From an uncultured Beijerinckiaceae bacterium (GTDB taxonomy: Bacteria > Pseudomonadota > Alphaproteobacteria > Rhizobiales > Beijerinckiaceae): a stretch of DNA of 5,733 nt. The translations under genes were made by a program, and so were the position numbers. Below are positions 1-5,733 of this stretch, piece by piece (position 1 is the first letter of the stretch; the number at the start of each line of letters is the position of its first letter). The DNA is taken from the NCBI GenBank assembly GCA_937873345.1, contig CALMRL010000605.1, positions 1 to 5,733 of the forward strand, written 5' to 3'. The notes under the pieces are model-generated. The model worked only from the letters and a program-made list of their open reading frames with translations. It searched no databases and was not told the origin of the DNA.

Positions 1-246
1 GATCTCCTTGACCCTCTGCATCAGCAGCCGCACCGACGGGTCGGCCGGCAGCACAGCCTGCGCCGGGCCGAGCGTGCCGACCGACCCTTCGAGCCGCGTC
101 ACCGCGGCGAGGATCTCGCGCATCTCGCCCGAGCGGTTGCGGCGGGCGAACTCGTTCAAGAACCATCGCCCACGCACCGTCTCGGTGACGGCCGCCTCGA
201 TCGCCTCGTAATCGTCCTCGCTCATCCCCTGCGGCAGCTGCGCCAT
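1..246 (-). CDS. Conserved hypothetical protein, N-terminal 82 residues (3' end beyond the window)
   Basis: The minus strand reads open from an ATG at 246 to the left edge without a stop, giving 82 residues that begin MAQLPQGMSEDDYEAIEAA and run off at position 1. Visible features are an acidic start (SEDDYEAIEAA), a TVRGRWFLNEFARRNR segment at about residues 29-44 combining an aromatic pair with a basic cluster, and a helix-like stretch (EILAAVTRLEG) after it. From memory, a similar acidic start plus an RGRWFL-[AN]-E-[YF]-ARRNR motif begins many Hyphomicrobiales proteins of unknown function, some with coiled-coil or chemotaxis-like C-termini, but I cannot name the family. The residues look soluble and helical, with no signal peptide. 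Met8 is an alternative start, but the purine-rich stretch before it is too close to act as a normal ribosome site. It is transcribed away from fhs. Its reality as a gene is fairly sure; its function is unknown. Confidence 0.75.
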   Translation of the reverse strand, partial: MAQLPQGMSEDDYEAIEAAVTETVRGRWFLNEFARRNRSGEMREILAAVTRLEGSVGTLGPAQAVLPADPSVRLLMQRVKEI

Positions 247-446
247 TGAAACACTCGAATCTGGCTCGTCGCTCAAGTTTCTTGGCCGACGGGGGAATTT
301 ATTTGTCGAGCCGATGGCCCGGTTTCCGTCCTTCGTCAGCTTGCCCTTCGCCGCGACAGCATGGCAAGCCCGCTGTTCCGGCCGCGACGACGGCCCCACA
401 CCTTTGAAGCCCGTTCAGAGTTGGGCGGAGCCGGGGGACAACGCCC
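247..446. promoter_or_regulatory. Divergent intergenic region between the leftward gene and fhs
   Basis: These 200 bp separate two genes transcribed away from each other, so promoters for both should lie here. The one clear compositional feature is an A/T-rich patch at 296-304 (AATTTATTT), unusual in such G+C-rich sequence and a plausible place for promoter melting. I could not pair a good -35 with a good -10 at 16-18 bp spacing on either strand. The fhs ribosome site is GGGGGA at 433-438, 8 nt before the ATG, which supports that start. I see no riboswitch or convincing operator. Confidence 0.35.
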
Positions 447-2123
447 ATGCCGACCGATATCGAGATCGCCCGCGCCAAGACGCCGGAGCCGATCGCCGCC
501 GTCGGCGAGCGCCTCGGCATCCCCGCCGATGCCCTGCTGCCCTACGGCAAGAGCATCGCCAAGGTCGAGTCCGCCTTCGTCGAGAAGGCTGCCAAGTCCG
601 GTCGGAAAGGCAAGCTGATCCTGGTCACGGCGATCAATCCGACCGCCGCGGGCGAAGGCAAGACCACCACCACCGTCGGCCTCGCCGACGCCTTGCGGGT
701 GATCGGCAAGCGCTCGGCGGTGGCGATGCGCGAGCCTTCGCTCGGGCCCTGCTTCGGCGTCAAGGGCGGCGCGGCGGGCGGCGGCTACGCCCAGGTGATC
801 CCGATGGAGCAGATCAACCTGCACTTCACCGGCGACTTCCACGCCATCACCGCAGCCAACAACCTGCTGGCCGCGCTGATCGACAACCACATCTACCACG
901 GCAACAAGCTCGCCATCGACCCGCGCCGCGTCAGCTGGGCGAGGGCGGTCGACATGAACGACCGATCGCTGCGCGACATCGTGATCGCGCTCGGCGGCGT
1001 CGCCAACGGCTATCCCCGGCAGACCAAGTTCGACATCACCGTCGCGTCCGAGATCATGGCGGTGTTCTGCCTCGCCACCGACATCCACGACCTGCAGGCG
1101 CGCCTCGCGCGGATGATCGTCGGGCTCGACCGCGACAGGAAGCCGGTGACGGCGGAGCAGCTGCAATCGGTCGGCGCGATGACCGTGCTGCTGCAGGACG
1201 CGCTGATGCCCAACCTCGTGCAGACGCTGGAAGGCACGCCGGCCTTCATCCACGGCGGTCCCTTTGCCAACATCGCCCACGGCTGCAACTCGGTGATCGC
1301 GACCAACCTCGCCCTCGATCTCGCCGATTACGTGGTGACGGAGGCTGGCTTCGGCGCCGACCTAGGCGCGGAGAAGTTCTTCGACATCAAGTGCCGTCAA
1401 GCGAACCTCAAGCCGGAGGCGGCGGTGATCGTCGCCACCGTGCGCGCGCTGAAGATGCACGGCGGCGTCGACAAGAAGCAGCTCGGCACCGAGAACCTCG
1501 ACGCGTTGCGCAAGGGCATGGCCAACCTCGGCCGCCACATCGAGAACGTGAAGAAGTTCGGCGTCGAGCCGGTGGTGGCGATCAACGCCTTCACCTCGGA
1601 CACCGTGGCCGAGTTCGAGATGATCCAGCAGGTGTGCCGCGACGAGTTCGGCACGCGGGCGATCCTGTGCAAGCACTGGGCGGACGGCGGCAAGGGCGCG
1701 ACCGAGCTGGCAGAAGCCGTCGTCGCCATCGCCGAGGGAGGCCACAGCGCCTACAAGCCGCTCTACGAGCTCGACATGCCCATCACCGAAAAGATGCGGA
1801 CGGTGGCGCGCGAGATCTATCGCGCCTCCGACATCGCGGTGGAGGGCAAGGCGAAGACGGCGATCAAGACCTTCGAGGAGTTGGGCTTCGGCACCCTGCC
1901 GATCTGCGTGGCGAAGACGCAGTACTCCTTCGCCGCCGACCCGAAGCTGCTCGGCGCGCCGAGCGACCACGTGCTGCCGATCGTCGACGCCAGGCTGTCG
2001 GCCGGCGCCGGCTTCGTGGTGCTGACCTGCGGGGACATCATGACCCTGCCGGGCCTGCCGGCCGAGCCGTCGGCGCACAAGATCGGCCTCGACGCCGAGG
2101 GCCGGATCGATGGGCTGTTCTGA
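447..2123 (+). CDS. fhs: Formate-tetrahydrofolate ligase (10-formyl-THF synthetase)
   Basis: This cytoplasmic enzyme (EC 6.3.4.3) joins formate to tetrahydrofolate using ATP, making 10-formyl-THF for purine and initiator-tRNA formylation or, in methylotrophs, for assimilation through the serine cycle, where the gene is called ftfL. The 558 residues match the usual length of about 556-560. The family P-loop is at residues 65-73 (PTAAGEGKT, Lys72). Arg95 in the MREPSLGP block appears to match the arginine that contacts formyl phosphate in the Moorella enzyme. Other hallmark blocks follow: GGAAGGG (108-113), MEQINLHFTGDFHAI (120-134), HGGPFANIAHGCNSVIA (269-285), GFGADLGAEKF (301-311), CKHWADGG (408-415, whose Trp411 probably stacks on folate), TQYSF (491-495) and the terminal IDGLF. 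Nothing is missing or frameshifted. The ATG at 447 has GGGGGA 8 nt upstream and gives the family N-terminus (MPTDIEIARA). No other folate gene adjoins it. Confidence 0.98.
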   Translation: MPTDIEIARAKTPEPIAAVGERLGIPADALLPYGKSIAKVESAFVEKAAKSGRKGKLILVTAINPTAAGEGKTTTTVGLADALRVIGKRSAVAMREPSLGPCFGVKGGAAGGGYAQVIPMEQINLHFTGDFHAITAANNLLAALIDNHIYHGNKLAIDPRRVSWARAVDMNDRSLRDIVIALGGVANGYPRQTKFDITVASEIMAVFCLATDIHDLQARLARMIVGLDRDRKPVTAEQLQSVGAMTVLLQDALMPNLVQTLEGTPAFIHGGPFANIAHGCNSVIATNLALDLADYVVTEAGFGADLGAEKFFDIKCRQANLKPEAAVIVATVRALKMHGGVDKKQLGTENLDALRKGMANLGRHIENVKKFGVEPVVAINAFTSDTVAEFEMIQQVCRDEFGTRAILCKHWADGGKGATELAEAVVAIAEGGHSAYKPLYELDMPITEKMRTVAREIYRASDIAVEGKAKTAIKTFEELGFGTLPICVAKTQYSFAADPKLLGAPSDHVLPIVDARLSAGAGFVVLTCGDIMTLPGLPAEPSAHKIGLDAEGRIDGLF

Positions 2124-2206
2124 CGCTTCGCCGCCGGCCGGCTTAACCCTCGCCGCGGACAACTCCGGCACCGCCGTTGCGTTGGCGCGCTTGACTGTGC
2201 TTTGAC

Positions 2207-2239
2207 GGTCCTTGTCCCGGATGGCCGAGGACGAAGGCC
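2207..2239 (+). repeat. Imperfect inverted repeat (stem-loop) between fhs and the DUF2865 gene
   Basis: GGTCCTTGTCC (2207-2217) can pair with GGACGAAGGCC (2229-2239) across an 11-nt loop. Ten of eleven positions pair, counting two G-U pairs, with one C-A mismatch. No run of T follows, so it is not a standard intrinsic terminator. It lies 84 bp after the fhs stop and ends 12 bp before the next start codon. It could be a leader hairpin, a weak fhs terminator or a decayed REP-like element; the text resembles alphaproteobacterial intergenic repeats containing CTTGTCCCGG. Confidence 0.4.
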
Positions 2240-2251
2240 GGGGCGATCACG

Positions 2252-3157
2252 ATGACGCGTTTCGTTGCGGTCAGGGCCGCTCTCGTGCGGCGCCTGGGCT
2301 CGCCGGCTTCTCGCTTTCGTTGCGCGGTCGGGGCGGGCTTCGTCATCGCCGCCGTCGGGGCGGGATCGATGGCGTCCGGCGGCATCGGCCGGGCCGACGA
2401 CATGTTTTCGGCCTTCGGCAGCCTGTTCTCCGGCTTCGCGCCGGCATCGCAGTACGGTTATGGTGGGCAGGGATACGGCGGCCAAGCCTACGGCAGTCAA
2501 GTCCACGTTAGGTATGAGCCACGTCGCCGGCAGCCGCGAACGGCGCGGCGCTATCCCACCGCCCCGCGCGCCGCGTTGACGCTCGCCGGCGCGCACGCCA
2601 AGACCGCTGTGCGGCTCGGCGCCGAGTCGATGTGCGTGCGGCTCTGCGACGGCTACGCCTTTCCCGTCGGCGCCTACAACGGCGATGGCGACCGCCTTTC
2701 GCACGAGGCGGCTTGCCAAGCCGAGTGCCCCGGCGCGCAGACGGCGCTCTACGTGCTGCCGAACGGCGCCGGCTCGCTCGCCGACGCGGTCGACGCACGC
2801 TCCGGCCGCAGCTACTCGAAGATGCCGGCGGCGTTCCACTACACCACCTTCCTGGAGGAGAGCTGCTCCTGCCATCCCCGCGGCGGCGCTCGCCTCGCCT
2901 CGCTGCTGCACGACTTCACCCTGCGCCGGGGCGATGCCGTGATGACCGCGAGCGGCGTCAAGGTGTTCCACGGCGGCCATCTGCCTTACCGCCCGGCCGA
3001 TTTCGTCACCTTGGAGCGCTCGCGCGACGTCGCCTCGGGCCGGCGCGCCACCTTCCACGCGATCGAGCGCGCCAGCCTGTCGTCGCCGGCTGGCCTCGTC
3101 CATCCCGCCACCGCCTCGGCGGCCGCGCTACAGAAGCAGGCGAGCCTCGCGCCGTAG
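2252..3157 (+). CDS. Secreted DUF2865-family cysteine-rich protein
   Basis: This 301-residue exported protein belongs, by its motifs, to the DUF2865 family, whose function is unknown. The N-terminus has several arginines, then a hydrophobic stretch (AVGAGFVIAAVGAG, 25-38) and a likely cleavage site after Ala48 (GRA|DD), suggesting a periplasmic or envelope protein. Next is a Gly/Tyr/Gln repeat (GYGGQGYGGQAYGSQ, 69-83), then a basic linker (about 88-106). The core spans about 127-241 and holds CVRLCDGYAFPV (Cys128, Cys132), ACQAEC (Cys155, Cys159), a GRSYSKMPAAFHYTT block, ESCSCHPRGG (Cys205, Cys207) and FTLRRGDAVMT. These six cysteines probably form disulfides. The tail is Ala-rich and probably disordered. 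The ATG at 2252 has GGGGCG about 7 nt upstream. A GTG at 2285 (codon 12), with CAGGG 8 nt before it, would give a more normal signal-peptide length and cannot be excluded. The family call is from memory of its motifs. Confidence 0.88.
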   Translation: MTRFVAVRAALVRRLGSPASRFRCAVGAGFVIAAVGAGSMASGGIGRADDMFSAFGSLFSGFAPASQYGYGGQGYGGQAYGSQVHVRYEPRRRQPRTARRYPTAPRAALTLAGAHAKTAVRLGAESMCVRLCDGYAFPVGAYNGDGDRLSHEAACQAECPGAQTALYVLPNGAGSLADAVDARSGRSYSKMPAAFHYTTFLEESCSCHPRGGARLASLLHDFTLRRGDAVMTASGVKVFHGGHLPYRPADFVTLERSRDVASGRRATFHAIERASLSSPAGLVHPATASAAALQKQASLAP

Positions 3158-3279
3158 CATCGGCGACGCGCGGTCGTTCCCCTGTGTGACAAAGTGATGA
3201 CGCGGCTGCGGAACGCCACCGGCGCCGCCGGGCTTAACATCGCTTCGGGCGAAGCAAGAGCCCGATCCGGAGCCGATCC
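3158..3279 (+). promoter_or_regulatory. Leader/promoter region of the DUF2252 gene with two small hairpins and an EcfG-like motif
   Basis: This 122-bp gap holds two perfect short inverted repeats: CCGGC-GCC-GCCGG (3219-3231) and GCTTCG-GG-CGAAGC (3242-3255). A 5-bp stem, CGCCG/CGGCG (3150-3165), also straddles the preceding stop codon. GGAAC at 3210-3214, followed after 17 bp by GCTT (3232-3235), loosely resembles the alphaproteobacterial general-stress sigma (EcfG) promoter GGAAC-N16/17-CGTT, but the -10 half is off-consensus. A GGAG at 3269-3272, 7 nt before the ATG at 3280, is a good ribosome site. No T-run follows any hairpin, so none is a clear terminator. Confidence 0.3.
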
Positions 3280-4689
3280 ATGACGACCAGCCCTTCCGGC
3301 CAAGCCCAGACCGCCGGACGCCCCGCTCTCCTCACCCGCGAGCAGCGTCATGCCGCCGGCAAGGCCCTCCGTGCCACTGTCTCCCGCGAGAGCCTCGCCG
3401 CTCTCCGCTTCGAGAAGGGCCGCGACCCCTTGCCGATCCTCCAGGCCAGCGATGCCGGGCGCGTCAGCAACCTTGTGCCGGAGCGCTATCGCCGGATGGG
3501 CGCCTCGCCCTTCGCCTTCTACCGCGGCGCGGCGGCACTGATGGCGGCGGATCTCGCGCATGCTCCGCGCATCGGCCTGCCCGTACAGGCCTGCGGCGAC
3601 TGCCACCTGATGAACTTCGGGGCCTTCTCCTCGCCGGAGGGCAACGTGCTGTTCGACATCAACGATTTCGACGAGACGAGCCCGAACGTCGACTTCATCG
3701 TCGACCTGCAGCGTCTCGCCGGCAGCGTCGCCGTCGCCGCGGAGGCTGCCGGCATGACGGAGAAGAAGGCGTATGCGCTGACTGCGTCCACCGTCGCAGC
3801 CTATCGCGACTTCATGAGCTTTCTCGCCGAGGAAGACCCGCTCGCGGTGTGGCGGACCCGGATGACCCTCGACGACCAGGTGAAGGGCTTCGGCGACGAC
3901 GACCTCGAGACCAAGGTGCTGGAAACGCTGTCGAAGGCGGAGAAGAAGGGTAAGGCGTCGAGCGAGCAGCCGATCGTCTTCACCGGGCCGGACGGACACC
4001 CCCGTTTCATCGACAAGGCACCGAACCTGTTCCACGTCGGCGCCGACGGGGTGCCGGTGTCCGACGTCGTCACCCCGGCGCTGATCGAGGGCTATCGCGC
4101 GACGCTGCTGCCGGAGCGGGCGATGCTGCTCGATCGTTACCGGTTGGTGGATGCCGCCTTCAAGGTGGTCGGCGTCGGCTCTGTGGGCACCTTCTGCGCC
4201 GTGGCGCTGATGGCCACCTCCGACGGCGAGACGCTCATCCTCCAGATCAAGCAGGCCGGCGACGCCGCCGTCGCCGCTTTGGCACCGGCGGTGGCGCAAC
4301 CCGCGCCGGCCGGCCGACGGGTGGTCGACGGGCAGCGGGCGCTGCAGGCGGCGAGCGACATCTTCCTCGGCTGGACCAGCGATGCCTCCGGTCGCCAGTT
4401 CTACGTTCGTCAGTTGAAGAACCGCCGCCTCGGCTCCCTCGGAGAGTTGATCGAGGGCAAGGCGCTGCCGGCCTACGCCGCCCTGTGCGGCCGCACGCTG
4501 GCCCGCGCCCACGCCCGCACGGGCGACGCCGCGACCATCGACGGCTACATCGGCGGTTCTGACGCACTCGACGAGGCGCTGGCGGAGTTCGCCGTCGCCT
4601 ATGCCAGGCAGACCGTCCTCGACCACGCCCGCCTCGTCGGCTCCGGCTTGGTGCCGCAGGCCGCCGTGCCGGTCGCCAAGGCTGCGTAG
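3280..4689 (+). CDS. DUF2252 family protein (kinase/aminoglycoside-phosphotransferase-like motifs)
   Basis: This 469-residue soluble protein has the motifs of the DUF2252 family, which has no firmly assigned function that I know of. In order they are RRMGASPFAFYRGAA (71-85), ACGDCHLMNFGAF (104-116), VLFDINDFDET (123-133), KVVGVGSVGTFC (295-306), LILQIKQA (319-326), a VVDGQRALQAASDIFLGW block (348-365), FYVRQLKNRR (374-383) and CGRTLARAHARTGD (403-416). GDCHLMN and FDINDFD look like the catalytic and metal-binding loops of phosphotransferases, and GVGSVGT plus Lys324 look like a glycine loop and ATP-binding lysine, so a phosphotransferase role is a reasonable inference, not shown. There is no signal peptide or membrane segment. 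The ATG at 3280 is set by GGAG 7 nt upstream; the first 15-20 residues look disordered. Its stop lies 3 bp from the stop of the convergent esterase. Family assignment is confident; activity is unknown. Confidence 0.92.
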   Translation: MTTSPSGQAQTAGRPALLTREQRHAAGKALRATVSRESLAALRFEKGRDPLPILQASDAGRVSNLVPERYRRMGASPFAFYRGAAALMAADLAHAPRIGLPVQACGDCHLMNFGAFSSPEGNVLFDINDFDETSPNVDFIVDLQRLAGSVAVAAEAAGMTEKKAYALTASTVAAYRDFMSFLAEEDPLAVWRTRMTLDDQVKGFGDDDLETKVLETLSKAEKKGKASSEQPIVFTGPDGHPRFIDKAPNLFHVGADGVPVSDVVTPALIEGYRATLLPERAMLLDRYRLVDAAFKVVGVGSVGTFCAVALMATSDGETLILQIKQAGDAAVAALAPAVAQPAPAGRRVVDGQRALQAASDIFLGWTSDASGRQFYVRQLKNRRLGSLGELIEGKALPAYAALCGRTLARAHARTGDAATIDGYIGGSDALDEALAEFAVAYARQTVLDHARLVGSGLVPQAAVPVAKAA

Positions 4690-4713
4690 GCCTCAGCTCT
4701 TGCCGTCGAGGCC
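4689..4713. terminator. Weak candidate bidirectional hairpin at the convergent stop codons
   Basis: GGCCTC (4689-4694) pairs perfectly with GAGGCC (4708-4713) around a 13-nt loop, overlapping both the last base of the DUF2252 stop and the esterase stop. Neither strand has a T-run after the stem and the loop is long, so this is only a candidate. With just 3 bp between the stops, no other room for a terminator exists outside the coding regions. Confidence 0.2.
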
Positions 4714-5361
4714 CTTCAGCAAGGCATCGACGCTCGGCAGGATGTTGGCCACGATGGTGTCGACGCCCTTCGCATTGGGGTGCAGGCCGTCGGGTAGGTG
4801 CTGCCCGGCATCGCCGATGATACCCTGCAGGAAGAAGGGGTAGAGCGCGACGTCGCGGCTCTTCGCCAGCGCGGGATAGATCGCATCGAAGCGCTTGGCG
4901 TAGTCTGGGCCGAGGCTCGGCGTGGCGCGCATACCGGCGAGCAGCAGGCGGATGTGCCTGGCCTTCAGCGCGTCGATCATCGCGGCGAGGTTCTTCTCGG
5001 GCACCGCGGGGTCGATGCCGCGCAGCATGTCGTTGGCGCCGAGTTCGAGGATCACCGCATCGGTGCCCTGCCCGAGCGTCCAGTCGAGCCGCGCCAGCCC
5101 GCCCGTCGTGGTGTCGCCGGAGACACCGCCGTTGACCACGGTCACGTCGTACCCCTGCGCCCGCAAGGCCTTCTGCAGCTTGGGAGCGAAGCCGTCGGCG
5201 TCGGGCAGTTGGTAGCCGGCGGTGAGGCTGTCGCCGAAGGCGACGAGGCGGATCGGCCTACCCTCGGCCGCGGCCATTCCGAGCATCGCCAGCCCGGAGA
5301 AAAGTGCTATCGCAAGCCGCGCCCCGCCGACGCCGAGCCGAGGTTGACAGAACCGCATCAT
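4693..5361 (-). CDS. tesA: Periplasmic SGNH/GDSL hydrolase, arylesterase/lysophospholipase-thioesterase TesA type
   Basis: This 222-residue enzyme is a multifunctional ester hydrolase (thioesterase I/lysophospholipase L1/arylesterase family) expected in the periplasm, acting on acyl or aryl esters. All SGNH blocks are intact: block I AFGDSLTAGY (41-50) with nucleophile Ser45; block II NGGVSGDTT (77-85) supplying the oxyanion-hole glycine; block III GAND (108-111) with Asn110; block V DGLHP (191-195) with Asp191 and His194. The N-terminus is a signal peptide: Arg-containing n-region, hydrophobic LAIALFSGLAMLGM, predicted cut after Ala32 (AAA|EG). Length fits the family. Two tandem ATGs lie at 5361 and 5358. 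GGGAGAA lies just upstream on this strand and serves either; the second has the better spacing (about 8 nt from GGAG). An upstream extension to 5631 exists but is antisense to the ABC ATPase and is rejected. Pairing with a divergent ABC ATPase matches E. coli tesA-ybbA. Confidence 0.95.
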   Translation of the reverse strand: MMRFCQPRLGVGGARLAIALFSGLAMLGMAAAEGRPIRLVAFGDSLTAGYQLPDADGFAPKLQKALRAQGYDVTVVNGGVSGDTTTGGLARLDWTLGQGTDAVILELGANDMLRGIDPAVPEKNLAAMIDALKARHIRLLLAGMRATPSLGPDYAKRFDAIYPALAKSRDVALYPFFLQGIIGDAGQHLPDGLHPNAKGVDTIVANILPSVDALLKGLDGKS

Positions 5362-5733
5362 GGCTTCTCCCGCGATCGAACTCGTGAACGTCGACCTCTC
5401 GCTCGGGCGAGGCGCCGCACGCGTGCATGTCCTCAAGGACATCTCGCTCGATATAGGCACCGGCGAGACGGTCGGCCTCACCGGGCCGTCGGGATCGGGC
5501 AAGTCGACGCTGCTGATGTGCATGGCGGGGCTGGAGCGCGCCGACAGGGGGACGGTGCGAGTCGCCGGCGAGGATGTCGGCGCGCTGGGCGAGGACGCGC
5601 TCGCCCGCTTCCGCGGCCGCCACATCGGCATCGTGTTCCAGTCTTTCCACCTGATCCCGACGATGACCGCGCTGGAGAACGTCGCCGTGCCGCTGGAGCT
5701 GGCCGGCCGCGCGGACGCGTTCGCGCGCGCCTC
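5360..5733 (+). CDS. ybbA: ABC transporter ATP-binding protein, YbbA/LolD-like (C-terminus beyond the window)
   Basis: The first 124 codons of an ABC ATPase are present and run off the right edge. The Walker A motif is GPSGSGKST (residues 42-50, Lys48). The Q-loop is FQSFHLIPTMTALENV (93-108, Gln94). The signature, Walker B and H-loop lie beyond the edge. The segment HLIPTMTALENVAVPLEL is typical of the LolD/MacB/YbbA group, which works with an FtsX-type permease in the inner membrane rather than as a solute importer. Divergence from a tesA-like gene points to YbbA, whose partner in E. coli is YbbP; a large permease should follow directly. The true transport substrate of this group is not settled. 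The start is the ATG at 5360, giving the expected N-terminus before IELVNVDLSL. I see no strong ribosome site: GAGG at 5340-5343 is about 16 nt away. Confidence 0.95.
   Translation, partial: MASPAIELVNVDLSLGRGAARVHVLKDISLDIGTGETVGLTGPSGSGKSTLLMCMAGLERADRGTVRVAGEDVGALGEDALARFRGRHIGIVFQSFHLIPTMTALENVAVPLELAGRADAFARA

Noticed and set aside
8..211. Short plus-strand ORF near the left edge
   Set aside because: It is Ser/Arg/Thr-rich without motifs and antisense to the better-supported partial gene on the minus strand.
314..2146. 610-codon plus-strand ORF overlapping fhs in another frame
   Set aside because: Its translation is dominated by Arg, Gly, Ala and Asp runs with no recognisable motif. 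It is the out-of-frame shadow of the clear fhs coding frame.
2124..2206. Possible fhs terminator around GCCGGCCGGC
   Set aside because: It is a loopless palindrome with no following T-run, so it is not a convincing intrinsic terminator.
1362..3103. Minus-strand ORFs antisense to fhs and the DUF2865 gene (1362-2171 and 1817-3103)
   Set aside because: Both are shadows with biased composition, and they contradict the well-supported plus-strand genes.
2986..4626. 546-codon minus-strand ORF opposite the DUF2252 gene
   Set aside because: Long antisense ORFs are expected when third positions are G/C rich. The product is compositionally biased and has no family motif, while the plus strand has a full set of DUF2252 motifs.
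5344..5349. Perfect TTGACA just before the ABC ATPase start
   Set aside because: A matching -10 at normal spacing would fall at about 5367-5372, inside the gene, and the sequence there (CTCCCG) is not -10-like. It would also start transcription downstream of the ATG.
5362..5631. N-terminal extension of the esterase to a start at 5631
   Set aside because: The extra residues are Pro/Ser/Arg-rich and antisense to the ABC ATPase. The signal peptide and ribosome site both place the start at 5361 or 5358.

Overview
This is a high-G+C window, by eye about two thirds or more G+C. It reads as ordinary chromosome of an alphaproteobacterium, most likely Hyphomicrobiales (Rhizobiales). Three things point there: a DUF2865-type secreted cysteine protein, which I know mainly from Hyphomicrobiales; a partial protein with a Trp/Arg-rich N-terminal motif common in that order; and a formate-tetrahydrofolate ligase closely resembling the methylotroph FtfL enzymes. 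I see no tRNA, rRNA, CRISPR array, transposase, integrase, attachment site or phage gene, and no base-composition break that would suggest an island.

Layout, left to right. A leftward gene (1-246, minus, 3' end off the edge) encodes a conserved protein of unknown function. A 200-bp divergent intergenic stretch follows, then fhs (447-2123, plus), complete at 558 residues. After 128 bp comes a plus-strand exported DUF2865 protein (2252-3157). After another 122 bp comes a 469-residue DUF2252 protein (3280-4689, plus). Its stop lies only 3 bp from the stop of the convergent tesA-like SGNH esterase (4693-5361, minus). The esterase start codon overlaps, on the opposite strand, the start codon of an ABC transporter ATPase (5360 onward, plus, cut by the right edge).

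How the genes relate. The tesA/ABC-ATPase pair is a recognisable conserved neighbourhood: E. coli has the same divergent tesA-ybbA arrangement. The ATPase is probably followed by its permease beyond the edge. Fhs makes 10-formyl-THF from formate and feeds purine and fMet synthesis or, in methylotrophs, the serine cycle. No other folate or C1 gene is in view, so it appears as a stand-alone gene here. The DUF2865 and DUF2252 genes share fhs's direction, but gaps above 100 bp make a single operon uncertain.

I found no convincing new multi-gene system. The items most worth a second look are the kinase-like motifs of the DUF2252 protein, which appear in permuted order; the overlapping divergent start codons of tesA and the ABC ATPase; and small inverted repeats in the two gaps flanking the DUF2865 gene. 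The many long antisense and out-of-frame ORFs are the usual artefact of high G+C coding sequence.
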